Of a stretch of DNA of 64,000 nucleotides, positions 35,601-43,250 are shown one piece after another. Every line of letters begins with the position of its first letter. Within the stretch, counting starts at the first letter, position 1. This DNA is from Promicromonospora sp042731755 (lineage in GTDB: Bacteria; Actinomycetota; Actinomycetes; Actinomycetales; Cellulomonadaceae), in assembly GCF_042731755.1 (NCBI RefSeq), contig NZ_JBHWLR010000002.1, positions 248,001 through 312,000 of the forward strand. The letters are read 5' to 3'. Under the pieces are notes generated by a model, which searched no databases, was not told the DNA's origin, and saw only the letters and a program-made list of their open reading frames with translations. Made by a program: the position numbers and the translations under genes.

Positions 35601-35876
35601 GGGGGCCACGAGCAGCCGGTAGCCGCTGACCTGGCCCTCCAGCGAGCCGTCCGGCAGCACCTTGCGCAGCCGGGAGACCAGCCGCTGGAGCGCGTTCGTC
35701 GCGTCGGACGGCGGGGCCTCGCCCCAGATCCAGTCCACCAGCGTCGCCTTGGGCACCACGCGGCCGGGGTCGAGCGCGAGGGCGGCCAGCAGCGCGCGCA
35801 GCCGCGTCCCGGGGACGTCGGCGGCGGCGCCGTCGTCCAGGATGACCTCGAAGGGACCGATCAGCCTGATCTGCAC
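32631..35876 (-). CDS. AfsR/SARP-family regulator with STAND ATPase and C-terminal helical repeats
   Basis: 1081 residues from GTG 35876, apparently leaderless (CAAGAT six bases upstream). An OmpR-like DNA-binding domain (VQIRLIGPFEV, residues 1-90), then BTAD (about 95-250) with a Gly-rich loop (GGIGGGAGGGIGGG), then an NB-ARC-like ATPase with P-loop LVGPGGAGKTRLA near residue 295 and LLVLDNCEHV, then a long TPR-like region. It would activate genes from direct heptamer repeats in response to ATP and an unknown signal. It stands next to, and faces, the CPBP-DrrAB operon, whose promoter carries such repeats. Confidence 0.9.
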   Translation of the reverse strand: MQIRLIGPFEVILDDGAAADVPGTRLRALLAALALDPGRVVPKATLVDWIWGEAPPSDATNALQRLVSRLRKVLPDGSLEGQVSGYRLLVAPDDVDAVRFERLVARAHDADVAGRVGLLRDALALWRGPALQDVGGPDGGIGGGAGGGIGGGSLAAAVTRLDRLRLTALEDRFDAELDLGHGADVVAELTDLVAEHPVRERLVAALMRALVAAGRDAEALEAYQRTREALADALGVDPSPELSALHVALLRGELAPREATRRTNLRAALTSFVGRDADLAVVRGLVADHRLTTLVGPGGAGKTRLATETAGLLAADLPDGAWLVELAPLGPDDDVAQAALTALELRDALLGEGSALDATDRVVAAVRDREALLVLDNCEHVIDSVARFAERVLGECRRLRILATSREAIGIPGEALWQVLPLALPGADADGAEIGAAPAVRLLRDRAGAVRADLAVAATAGSTADAGTLATMARVCRALDGMPLAIELAAARLRTMSIDQLAARLDDRFRLLTGGSRTALPRHRTLRAMVDWSWELLSDAERTVLRRLSVFRGGASLDAAERVCADPASDVLPDDVLDLLTALTEKSLLVADGTAHAPRYRMLGTIKEYAAGRLAEAGEDELARRAHLEWCTELAETAEPHLRRAEQLTWLATLTVEHDNLTAAMRGALAAGEAAEAMRLAAGAGWYWWLSGHKAEGMELIVAATELPGEPADDVQAWVYALLSMFLSTGMGDEHTAADWIHKSYRLSRTSERPHAALPLIVPLERLLVAPEEGLAAWESVLDDADPWVHALARLQLGKLKLILGLDEREAEADLALALAEFRTLGERFGISFALSELADQVASRGELAAACALHAEAIVVVTEIGAVDDAILIRTRQAQLHWLLGDAEASAAAMAEAERHARRVTWPGTLGSLALARAELARWRGDADAAREHLATARDLWGDDADGAHVRAVLHDQQGYLSPDLDEARTHHAAACRAAAESGHAPMVAIALVGVADLALRLGEHEQAARLLGASAAVHERRDYRATPDIERVEGAARSRLGDTGFAEAARAGRESGLATGPDSAHEPGWEHLAAVTLAS

Positions 35877-35932
35877 CGGCAGATCTTGGCACAGGGATCG
35901 GTCTCCCGGGGTGGGCGTGCGAGCATGACGCC

Positions 35933-36892
35933 ATGACCGCACGCCTCGGCATCATCTGGAACCCCGCCAAGACGACCAGGCACGCCCTCGACACCGCGCT
36001 GGACAAGGCCGTGGCCGCCGAGCGCCTGGACGACCCGCGGTGGCGCGAGAGCGTGCTGTGGTTCGAGACCACCGAGGACGACCCCGGCCAGGGCGCGGCC
36101 GAGCGGGCGATCGAGGCGGGGGCCGCCGTGGTCGTCGCCGCGGGCGGGGACGGGACCGTCCGGGCCGTCGCGGAGCACCTCGCGCGGTCGGGCGCCGACG
36201 TCGAGCTGGGCATCGTCCCGCTCGGCACCGGCAACCTGCTCGCCCGCAACCTCGGGGTGCCGCTGACCGGCGCGGCCGCGGCCTTCCGCCGGGTGCTCAG
36301 CGGCCGACCGCGCACGATCGACGTGGGCTGGCTGGAGATCGACCTCGACGGCGGCACGCGCCGCCACGCCTTCGCGGTCATGGCCGGGTTCGGGCTCGAC
36401 GCGCACATGATCACCGAGACCGACGACGACCTCAAGGACAAGGTGGGCTGGCTCGCCTACGTCGAGTCGCTGGGGCGGGCGCTGTCCGCCAGCGGCACCC
36501 TCGACGTCACCATCACCGCCGACGGCCAGGTGCTGGAGCGCGACAGCGCCCACACGCTGCTGGTGGGCAACTGCGGCATGCTCCAGGCCGGCATCACGCT
36601 CCTGCCTGACGCCGATCCGGGCGACGGCGAGCTGGACCTCCTGGTCCTGAGTGCCGACGGCGCCGCCGGGTGGGTCGACACGCTGCGGAACATGGTCTGG
36701 GACAACGGCATCAAGCGCGCCCTGGCCGGCGGGGCCTCGGCCGAGAGCAGCGAGAGCGCCACGCACCGCCGGCTGGAGAGCCTGCAGATCGAGCTCAGCG
36801 AGCCGCGCGTGTTCGAGATCGACGGCGAGGACCTGGGGGAGTCGACTCGCGCCGCCGTCAGCGTCCAGCCGGGCGCGGTCCGGGTCCGCTGA
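35933..36892 (+). CDS. Diacylglycerol/lipid kinase family protein
   Basis: 319 residues from ATG 35933; no ribosome site, and GAGCAT six bases upstream suggests a leaderless start. The DAGK catalytic domain is clear: IIWNPAK at the N-terminus, GGDGT at residues 71-75, PLGTGNLLARNLGVP for nucleotide binding. It phosphorylates diacylglycerol or a similar lipid, in lipid recycling or phospholipid synthesis. Divergent from the SARP gene (56-bp gap) and overlapping the convergent PH-domain gene by 35 bp. Confidence 0.9.
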   Translation: MTARLGIIWNPAKTTRHALDTALDKAVAAERLDDPRWRESVLWFETTEDDPGQGAAERAIEAGAAVVVAAGGDGTVRAVAEHLARSGADVELGIVPLGTGNLLARNLGVPLTGAAAAFRRVLSGRPRTIDVGWLEIDLDGGTRRHAFAVMAGFGLDAHMITETDDDLKDKVGWLAYVESLGRALSASGTLDVTITADGQVLERDSAHTLLVGNCGMLQAGITLLPDADPGDGELDLLVLSADGAAGWVDTLRNMVWDNGIKRALAGGASAESSESATHRRLESLQIELSEPRVFEIDGEDLGESTRAAVSVQPGAVRVR

Positions 36893-38549
36893 CGGGGCCG
36901 GTCGCCAGGTCGGGCGCCGGGCCCACTTCGTCGGTCGGGCCCACTTCGTCGGTCAGGCCCACTTCGTCGGTCAGGCCCACCAGGAACGGCCGCAGCAGGC
37001 CCGGCACCGCGGCGTCGGCGAGCGCCAGGCCGTCCGGCTCGGCGGCGTCGCGCACCGCGTACGCGCCCGTGCCCGCCGCGGTCGTGGCGAGCACCGTGAC
37101 CAGGCCGGCGCGGCGCTGGAACACCGACTGCCGCACGGTCCAGCCCGCGACGGCGCGTCGCTGGAGCGCCACCGTGGCGCGGCGCACGGTGCCGCTGCGC
37201 GCGACGAGGTAGCGCTCGGTGAGGGCGTGGCCGAGCGAGCGGTAGGCGTCCAGCGCCAGCGTGATCGCCAGCGGCACGAGCACGATCGCGCTGGTCCAGG
37301 CGATGTGCAGCAGCACGGGCGTGAGCAGCAGGCCGAGCAGCACGAGCACTGCCTCGGTGCCGAGCACGGTGGCCAGCGCCCAGCGCAGCCGGCGGCCGCG
37401 CGCGGCGACCGGGTGCCCGGTGAGCGGCGCCGCCGTGGGCGAGGCCGGCTCGCGCAGCACCCCCGCGGCGACCCGGTCGGCGAGCTCCTTGGGGGCGACC
37501 GGCAGCAGGGTCTTGCTGTCGGTCTTGTCCTCCTCGCCCGTCGCGAGGCCCGTCGCGACGGCGTCCACGCGGGCCCCGCCCGCGAGCCGGGCGGTGAGGG
37601 GCTCCACAACCTCGACGCCGCGCAGCCGGGACTCCTCCAGCGTGATCGACCGCGTGGTGAGCAGGCCGCGCCGCACGTGCAGGGTGCCGTCAGCCCGGCG
37701 GTCGAGCGTGTGGTTCCACCAGGACTCGACCCACAGCGCGACGGTGGCCACGCCGCCCACGATGAACAGGCCCACGCCCATCAGCACGCCGACGAGCACG
37801 GCCGGGGCGAGGCCGAACCACGACCCGATCGTCTCGAACAGCTCCTCCTGCAGGCCGAACCACTCGGACACCTGGATGAGGCCGCCGGCCGCCGCGGCGC
37901 CCAGCGCCGGGGTGAGGACGGACAGCGGGGCGAACCGGATCCAGCGGCGGTCGAACCGGGCGAGGGCGCCGTCGTCGGGGTCCTCGGCCGCTCCCTCGGC
38001 TCCGCCCGCACCCGGCGCGGCGTGCGCGAGCAGGGTCGCGCGCAGCGCCTCCGCGTCCGGGCGGCGCAGCGGCCAGAGGGTGACGGTCCCCTCGGCCCCG
38101 GCCTGCTCGCCCGTGCCCACCCGGACGGTGGCGGTGCCGAGCACGCGCAGCACCGGGTCGGCGGTCAGGTCCACCGAGCGGATCCGCTCCCGGCGCAGGG
38201 CCAGGCGCTTGCGCACGACGACGCCGGTGTGCACGTGGAACCGCTCCGGGTCCACGCGGAACCGGGTGACGCGCCGCATCCACTCGCCGGCCACGCCGCC
38301 CGCGACCACGGCGAGCACCAGCGGGGGCAGCACCCAGGCGAGCGCGAACCCCAGCCCGTTGCCGACGGCCAGCCAGTACCCCGTGATGAGCGCCGCGCCC
38401 CCGGCGGGGCCGAGCGTGTACGCGGCGCCGGCCAGGTAGGCCCGGCGGTCGAGCCGCTCCCAGGTGTGGTCGTCGGGCACGGGGTCGCCGGGCGCGGGGT
38501 TCTCGGACGCCGGGTTCTCGGGCGCCGGTGCGCTGTCGGCGGCGCTCAG
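36858..38549 (-). CDS. Membrane protein with repeated bacterial PH (bPH2) domains, YdbT-like
   Basis: 563 residues if started at CTG 38549, which overlaps the preceding stop in a CTGA junction and has GAGGA seven bases upstream; the next candidate, GTG 38480, has no ribosome site. Pairs of membrane segments alternate with bPH2 domains (RRVTRFRVDPERFHVHTGVVVRKRLALRRERIRSVD; ADGTLHVRRGLLTTRSITLEESRLRGVEV; a third near the C-terminus). With the smaller PH protein upstream it forms the common YdbS-YdbT pair of unknown envelope function. The C-terminus carries three 18-bp repeats (GLTDEV). Confidence 0.85.
   Translation of the reverse strand: MSAADSAPAPENPASENPAPGDPVPDDHTWERLDRRAYLAGAAYTLGPAGGAALITGYWLAVGNGLGFALAWVLPPLVLAVVAGGVAGEWMRRVTRFRVDPERFHVHTGVVVRKRLALRRERIRSVDLTADPVLRVLGTATVRVGTGEQAGAEGTVTLWPLRRPDAEALRATLLAHAAPGAGGAEGAAEDPDDGALARFDRRWIRFAPLSVLTPALGAAAAGGLIQVSEWFGLQEELFETIGSWFGLAPAVLVGVLMGVGLFIVGGVATVALWVESWWNHTLDRRADGTLHVRRGLLTTRSITLEESRLRGVEVVEPLTARLAGGARVDAVATGLATGEEDKTDSKTLLPVAPKELADRVAAGVLREPASPTAAPLTGHPVAARGRRLRWALATVLGTEAVLVLLGLLLTPVLLHIAWTSAIVLVPLAITLALDAYRSLGHALTERYLVARSGTVRRATVALQRRAVAGWTVRQSVFQRRAGLVTVLATTAAGTGAYAVRDAAEPDGLALADAAVPGLLRPFLVGLTDEVGLTDEVGPTDEVGPAPDLATGPVSGPGPRPAGR
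36922..36975. repeat. 18-bp in-frame tandem repeat (3 units) at the end of the PH gene
   Basis: Units at 36922, 36940 and 36958 (CCCACTTCGTCGGTCAGG on the plus strand), reading GLTDEV or GPTDEV on the coding strand. Confidence 0.95.
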
Positions 38550-39067
38550 GTCGCGTCCTCGGGCGTGGCCTGCGTGGCGACGGTCAGGCCGGCGGCGAGG
38601 TCGGCGGCCGTCTCCGCGTCGAGCCCCTCGATCTTCACGGCGCCCCGGGCGGACGCCGTCGTCACCGTGAGCGTGGCGAGGCCGAAGCGCTGCTCCAGGG
38701 GCCCGCGGGCGGTGTCGACGGTCTGGATCCGGGAGAGCGGGGCGACCCGCCACTCCTGGAAGAACCAGCCGGTGCGGGTGTAGACGGCCTCGTCGGTGAC
38801 CTCCCAGCGGTGGTGCCGGAACCACAGGCGGGGCAGGGCCAGTGCGGCGGCCGCGCCGAGGACGGCCAGGACGCCGGCCGGCAGGAACAGCCAGAAGCGA
38901 GCGGGCGGGATCAGCACGCCCAGCACCACCAGGACGACGACGGGCACCGCCGTCAGCAGGACCCACTGGAGGGCCCACCAGCCCACCGCGCGCGGGTCGA
39001 CGGCATGTCGTGGGGGACGCAGCCGCAGGGGTTGGCTCGGACTCTCGTCGGTCAGCGGCGATGTCAC
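38546..39067 (-). CDS. PH-domain membrane protein, YdbS-like
   Basis: 173 residues from GTG 39067; no Shine-Dalgarno, GACCAT six bases upstream. Two membrane segments (WALQWVLLTAVPVVVLVVLGVLI and LFLPAGVLAVLGAAAALAL) precede one bPH2 domain (RWEVTDEAVYTRTGWFFQEWRVAPLSRIQTVD). Coupled to the larger PH protein that follows. Confidence 0.87.
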   Translation of the reverse strand: MTSPLTDESPSQPLRLRPPRHAVDPRAVGWWALQWVLLTAVPVVVLVVLGVLIPPARFWLFLPAGVLAVLGAAAALALPRLWFRHHRWEVTDEAVYTRTGWFFQEWRVAPLSRIQTVDTARGPLEQRFGLATLTVTTASARGAVKIEGLDAETAADLAAGLTVATQATPEDAT

Positions 39068-39216
39068 CCGGTCATGGTCCCAAGGCGGGGGAGCGGCGGC
39101 AACAAATTTCCTGGTCGCACGCGATGAGTCCCACGGCGTCAGACGGTCTCTCCTGCAGCACGGTCCCCCCGGGGCGCCGTCCTCGCGGGGACCGCCCGAA
39201 CCGAAGGAGCGACAGC

Positions 39217-40572
39217 ATGGACATCACCGAAGACCCGGCGACGACGGGGCTCGACCTGCGGCGTCCGGGCGACGCCGGGTTCGACGAGGCCCGCACGGTA
39301 TGGAACGCGATGGTCGACCACCGGCCGGCCCTGGTGGTGCGCTGCCGCACGACGGACGACGTGATCGCCGCCCTGGCGCTGGCCCGGCGCGAGGGCCTGG
39401 AGGTGGGCGTCCGGTGCGGCGGGCACAGCGTCGTCGGGCACGGGGTGCCGGACGGCGGGCTGATGATCGACCTCACGCCCCTGGGCGAGGTGCGCGTCGA
39501 CCCGGAGCGGCGGCGGGCGTGGGTGCAGGGCGGCGCCCTGCTCGGCACGCTCGACGCGGCGACGCAGCCTCACGGCCTGGCGACGACGGCGGGGAACGTC
39601 TCGCACACCGGAGTCGGCGGGCTCACTCTGGGCGGCGGCATGGGGTGGCTGGCGCGCCAGTACGGCCTGGCCTGCGACAACGTCGTGGCCTACGAGGTGG
39701 TGACGGCGGCCGGTGAGGTCGTCCGCGCGTCGGCCGACGAGCGGCCCGAGCTGTTCTGGGCACTGCGCGGCGGGGGCGGCAACTTCGGGGTGGTGACCGA
39801 GTTCGAGTTCCGCCTGCACCCGACGGGCACGCGGGCGCTCAGCGTGGAGCTCGACTTCCCGATCGGCGCGCCCGGGCCGGGGGGCGGGGCGTCGGCGTCG
39901 GCGTCGTCCGCGGCGTCGGCCGCCTTCCGGTGGCGCGACCTCAGCGTGTACGCCCCGCGACAGGCCACCTACACCGCGGCCGTGCACGACGGCGTCGCGA
40001 CGCTCGGCTTCGTCTGGGTGGGCGACCCCGACGAGGGCCGGGAGCACGCGCGGGAGCTCGACGCGCTGGGCACGCCGTCGGCCCGCCGGGTTGAGGAGCT
40101 GTCCTACCTGGACCTGCAGACCCGGGAGGACAGCGTCCGGGGGCACGCCGTGCGCCGCTACTGGAAGGGTCACTACTTCCGCGAGCTGCCCGACGCCGCG
40201 CTGGAGGCGCTGCTCGCCCACGACCCCGAGGTCCGGGCCGGTCTCCAGGCCTACGGCGGCGCGATCGCGGAGGTGCCGGACGACGAGGCCGCGTTCAGCC
40301 AGCGCGACGCGCGGTTCGAGTACGTCGTGGCCACCGGCTGGACCGACCCCGCCGAGGACGAGCGGCTGATCGCCGCCGCCCGCGCGAGCGCGGCCCTGCT
40401 GGAGCCGTACGCGAGCGGCGTCTACGTCAACGTCCTGGCCGACGACGGCGCGGCCGGCGTCCGCCGGGCCTACCCGCCCGCGAAGCTGGCGCGGCTCGCG
40501 GAGGTCAAGCGCGTCTACGACCCGGAGAACGTGTTCCACCTGAACCAGAACATCCCGCCGGCGCCGGCGTGA
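39217..40572 (+). CDS. FAD-linked oxidase (PCMH/BBE family)
   Basis: 451 residues from ATG 39217 with GAAGGAG. The PCMH FAD domain has the covalent-flavin His70 in RCGGHSVVGHG, GLTLGGGMGWLARQYGL in the second half, and the C-terminal BBE segment KRVYDPENVFHLNQNI. The position where bicovalent members carry Cys reads AGNVSHTGVGG, so a single His linkage is likely. No signal peptide. It oxidises an unknown alcohol or sugar using O2 or another acceptor. An Ala/Ser run near residue 230 is low-complexity. Monocistronic. Confidence 0.9.
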   Translation: MDITEDPATTGLDLRRPGDAGFDEARTVWNAMVDHRPALVVRCRTTDDVIAALALARREGLEVGVRCGGHSVVGHGVPDGGLMIDLTPLGEVRVDPERRRAWVQGGALLGTLDAATQPHGLATTAGNVSHTGVGGLTLGGGMGWLARQYGLACDNVVAYEVVTAAGEVVRASADERPELFWALRGGGGNFGVVTEFEFRLHPTGTRALSVELDFPIGAPGPGGGASASASSAASAAFRWRDLSVYAPRQATYTAAVHDGVATLGFVWVGDPDEGREHARELDALGTPSARRVEELSYLDLQTREDSVRGHAVRRYWKGHYFRELPDAALEALLAHDPEVRAGLQAYGGAIAEVPDDEAAFSQRDARFEYVVATGWTDPAEDERLIAAARASAALLEPYASGVYVNVLADDGAAGVRRAYPPAKLARLAEVKRVYDPENVFHLNQNIPPAPA

Positions 40573-40627
40573 ACGCGGCGGGACTGCGGCGGGACGGCGG
40601 CGGGAGAAAGGTTCACCCGCGATCGCC

Positions 40628-40657
40628 TTGTGCGGGCGACCGGGTGTTCTCTAGGTT
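40628..40657 (+). promoter_or_regulatory. Candidate promoter before the gene at 40720
   Basis: TTGTGC (40628-40633) and TAGGTT (40652-40657) with an 18-bp spacer, about 60 bp before the start codon. Confidence 0.45.
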
Positions 40658-40719
40658 GCTTCCGTCAGCGCGGACCTGAACCCCAGGTCCGTACCCACCG
40701 GCCGGGATCGAGGGGCATC

Positions 40720-41121
40720 ATGTGGTTCGACGTCGAAGGCGTGGCGCACACCGTTGCCCTGCCCGACCCCGGGTGGGCGTTCGAGCCCGGGCTGCTCGTG
40801 GCCCTGACCGCGGCGGAGCCCGAGGAGCGGGCGCGGGTGCGGAAGCTGCTCGACGGGCTGCTGGACGTCGCGTACCAGAGCCTCGACCCCGACCGGGTCG
40901 ACACGGCGCACCTGGTCGAGGAGGCGATCCCCCAGGGGATGGTCGGCGCGGCGCGGGCCGGCGGGCGCCTGCCCGTCGTGGAGCGGACGAGGGGCGCTCT
41001 GCGGGCGCTGCCCTACGAGTTCCGGCTGGACGGTCTGGTAGCCCTCGAGGACCTGCTCGACGAGCTCGACGAGGGCGGACCGGACGTGTCCGCGGAGCGG
41101 GCCCACCTGGAGTACACCTAG
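40720..41121 (+). CDS. Hypothetical protein
   Basis: 133 residues from ATG 40720, preceded by GAGGGG. No signal peptide, no membrane segment; acidic, helical C-terminal half (LVALEDLLDELDEGG). Not recognised. It has its own promoter candidate and faces the ferritin gene. Confidence 0.6.
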   Translation: MWFDVEGVAHTVALPDPGWAFEPGLLVALTAAEPEERARVRKLLDGLLDVAYQSLDPDRVDTAHLVEEAIPQGMVGAARAGGRLPVVERTRGALRALPYEFRLDGLVALEDLLDELDEGGPDVSAERAHLEYT

Positions 41122-41149
41122 GAGCCGGCCCCGCTGAGGTACACCTGGG

Positions 41150-41695
41150 TCAGAGCGACCCGCCCGCCACGCGGGGTGCGGCCGCCGACTCGCCGGCGTC
41201 GCCGATGGTCTCGCGGGCCACGTAGTTCTCCAGGTCGAAGAGGTTGTCGCCGGCGCGCTTCGCGACGGTCACGAGGGTCGTCGCGGCGGCGACCTCCTCG
41301 ACCTGCTCCTCCAGGAACCACAGCAGGAACTGCTCGCCGAGCGCGTCGCCCTCCGCGCGGGCCGCGCGGAAGATCGCCTCGATCTGGTTGGTCACCTGCT
41401 GCTCCTGGTCGAGCGCGAGCTGCAGGGGCTCCAGCACGTTCGCGAAGTCGTTGCGCACCTCGGCCGTGCCCGGGATCTGCACGGGCAGGGACCGGTCGAG
41501 GTGGTACTGCACGATCATCATGCCGTGGTTGCGCTCCTCGAGCGCCTGCCGGTAGAAGTGCGCGGCGAGCTGCGGCAGGTCGTGGCTGTCGAACCACACC
41601 GCGATCGCCACGTACTGCAGGTGCGCGGCGAACTCGTGGCCCACCTGCTCGCCCAGGAGGCGCAGGTACTCGGAGTTCGGATCGGTCGTCGTCAT
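41150..41695 (-). CDS. Ferritin
   Basis: 181 residues from ATG 41695. Four-helix ferritin pattern: GEQVGHEFAAHLQYVAIAVWFD with Glu21, EERNHGM with Glu53/54 and His57, and EEQVEE in the last helices. It stores iron as ferrihydrite in a hollow shell. A TACGGT -10-like element seven bases before the ATG (41703-41708) suggests its own leaderless start within the end of the upstream gene, so it need not depend on the iron-box promoter. It ends facing the hypothetical gene. Confidence 0.9.
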   Translation of the reverse strand: MTTTDPNSEYLRLLGEQVGHEFAAHLQYVAIAVWFDSHDLPQLAAHFYRQALEERNHGMMIVQYHLDRSLPVQIPGTAEVRNDFANVLEPLQLALDQEQQVTNQIEAIFRAARAEGDALGEQFLLWFLEEQVEEVAAATTLVTVAKRAGDNLFDLENYVARETIGDAGESAAAPRVAGGSL

Positions 41696-41710
41696 GGGGC
41701 CAACCGTAGG

Positions 41711-42133
41711 TCAGAGGCCGGGCCGGTGCAGGTGCGCCGGGACGAGGTCAAGCCGCTGGGTCAGGGCGTGGCACAGCCCCTCGACGTCGGGGCTCGCCGC
41801 GCAGCCGACCCAGAGGGCGAACGGCCCGGCGCAGCAGGCGCAGGCGTCGTCGGGCAGCCACTCGGTCGCCCAGGCCGAGACCGCCGCGGCCAGCAGCTGA
41901 CCGCGGCGGGGCCGGGGCGAGCCGGGGGAGCGGCGCAGCACGGTCATGCTCATCCCGGGCGGCAGCGGCCAGCCGGCCGGGTCGTCCTGCCGCTGGCCGC
42001 CGGTCACGCCGACCTCCACGTAGACCTGGCCGTAGGCGTAGACGGGGAGCAGGTCGATCAGCTCCCGCAGCCGCGGCGCGTCGTGCGCGTCGCCCGCCAT
42101 GAGCAGGTGCAGGGAAAAGTCGTCGTACGCCAC
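41711..42133 (-). CDS. Stand-alone SIP-like (siderophore-interacting protein C-terminal) domain
   Basis: 140 residues from GTG 42133 with GGAGGA. LHLLMAGDAHDAPRLRELIDLLPVYAYGQVYVEVG resembles the NAD(P)H-binding half of siderophore-interacting ferric reductases (lxAGDExAlPAi...lP), but the usual N-terminal FAD domain is absent. A Cys-rich loop DDACACCAGPFALWVGC follows. With an iron box just upstream it should be expressed under iron limitation. Function as a full reductase is doubtful without the flavin domain. Confidence 0.6.
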   Translation of the reverse strand: MAYDDFSLHLLMAGDAHDAPRLRELIDLLPVYAYGQVYVEVGVTGGQRQDDPAGWPLPPGMSMTVLRRSPGSPRPRRGQLLAAAVSAWATEWLPDDACACCAGPFALWVGCAASPDVEGLCHALTQRLDLVPAHLHRPGL

Positions 42134-42146
42134 GTCGTCCTCCAGG

Positions 42147-42165
42147 TCAGGTAAGGCTTACCTAA
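42147..42165. promoter_or_regulatory. IdeR/DtxR iron box
   Basis: TCAGGTAAGGCTTACCTAA matches the known 19-bp iron-box consensus TTAGGTTAGGCTAACCTAA at 16 positions. It lies 13 bp before the SIP-like gene start. Confidence 0.85.
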
Positions 42166-42222
42166 CACCACCCGCCCTGGGTGGGGCAACGGTGTGGCGC
42201 CGACAGGTGGGTGTGACCTGCG

Positions 42223-43209
42223 TCAACCCCGGGCGAGCAGGCTGCGGGCCGTGTCGAGCAGCGTCGTGCCGGCCGGGCGGAACGACATCCCCAGGACCCG
42301 CCGGGCCTTGTCGTTGCTGATCTCCAGCGGCGGCACGTCCGCGCCCCCGGCGGCGTCCTGCTCGACTGCGGTGATGTCCACGCCCAGCTCGCGGCGCAGC
42401 AGATCGATCACCCAGCCCCAGGTCACGACGTCGCCGCTCGTGACGAGGATGCGCTCGCCGACGGCGGCCGGCGTCGTCATCGCGCGGACGTGCGCCTCGG
42501 CGACGTCGCGCACGTCGACCACGCCGAACCGCATCCGCGGGAGCACCGGCACGGCGCCGGTCAGCAGGCCCTGGACGGCCCCGACGGACGTGGACAGCCG
42601 CCCGTCGAGCACCGGACCGAAGATGCCCGTCGGATTGAGGACGGTCAGGCCGGGCCCGCCGTCCTGCGCGGCCACGAAGTCCCACGCGGCGCGCTCGGCC
42701 AGCACCTTCGAGCGGATGTAGGGGTCGTTCGGCCCCTCGGGGTCGGTCCAGTCCGTCTCGTCGTACCGGCGCCCGGCCTTCGGGCTGTAGCCGACGGCGG
42801 CGAACGACGACGTCAGCACGACGTGCGTCGCCCCGGCGTCCCGGGCGTGGCGCAGCACCCGCAGGGTGCCGGTCACCGCGGGCGTGATGATCTCCTCGGC
42901 CCGGTCCTCGGGCACGGAGCGGAACGGCGAGGCGACGTGGTGGACCACCGAGACGCCGACCAGGGCGTCGGCCCAGCCGGCGTCGTGGTCCAGCGACGCC
43001 ACCACGGTCTCCAGGCGGCCCGCGGGGTCGACGCCGGCGGCGCGGACCAGGTCGGTGACGGCTCCGGCCCGAGCCGCGTCGCGGACGGTCGCCCGGACGC
43101 GGTACCCGCGGTCCAGCAGCTCGGCGACCAGGCGGCCGCCGACGTAGCCGTTGCCGCCGGTCACCAGGACGGGCGCGGAGTTGTTTTCGGGCAGGGCGGA
43201 TCCAGGCAT
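42223..43209 (-). CDS. NAD(P)-dependent extended SDR (dihydroflavonol-reductase/epimerase-like)
   Basis: 328 residues from ATG 43209. Rossmann motif VLVTGGNGYVGGRLVAELLDRG near the N-terminus and the catalytic YxxxK (YIRSK) with upstream Ser/Thr (VVLTSSFAAVGY). It would reduce an aldehyde or ketone with NAD(P)H. It follows the MerR gene by 41 bp on the same strand, so it is probably the regulated target. Confidence 0.9.
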   Translation of the reverse strand: MPGSALPENNSAPVLVTGGNGYVGGRLVAELLDRGYRVRATVRDAARAGAVTDLVRAAGVDPAGRLETVVASLDHDAGWADALVGVSVVHHVASPFRSVPEDRAEEIITPAVTGTLRVLRHARDAGATHVVLTSSFAAVGYSPKAGRRYDETDWTDPEGPNDPYIRSKVLAERAAWDFVAAQDGGPGLTVLNPTGIFGPVLDGRLSTSVGAVQGLLTGAVPVLPRMRFGVVDVRDVAEAHVRAMTTPAAVGERILVTSGDVVTWGWVIDLLRRELGVDITAVEQDAAGGADVPPLEISNDKARRVLGMSFRPAGTTLLDTARSLLARG

Positions 43210-43250
43210 GGTGCGGCTCCTTGATGAGGGTGGGGTCTAGGTCAGGGGGT

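Noticed and set aside
30124..35876. Antibiotic biosynthetic cluster
   Set aside because: DrrAB, a protease and SARP genes are present, but no synthase, NRPS/PKS or precursor gene was seen.
32622..35936. 1100-codon reading frame opposite SARP 1
   Set aside because: Antisense shadow of a GC-rich gene; no start signal or domain, whereas the minus strand has all SARP-STAND motifs.
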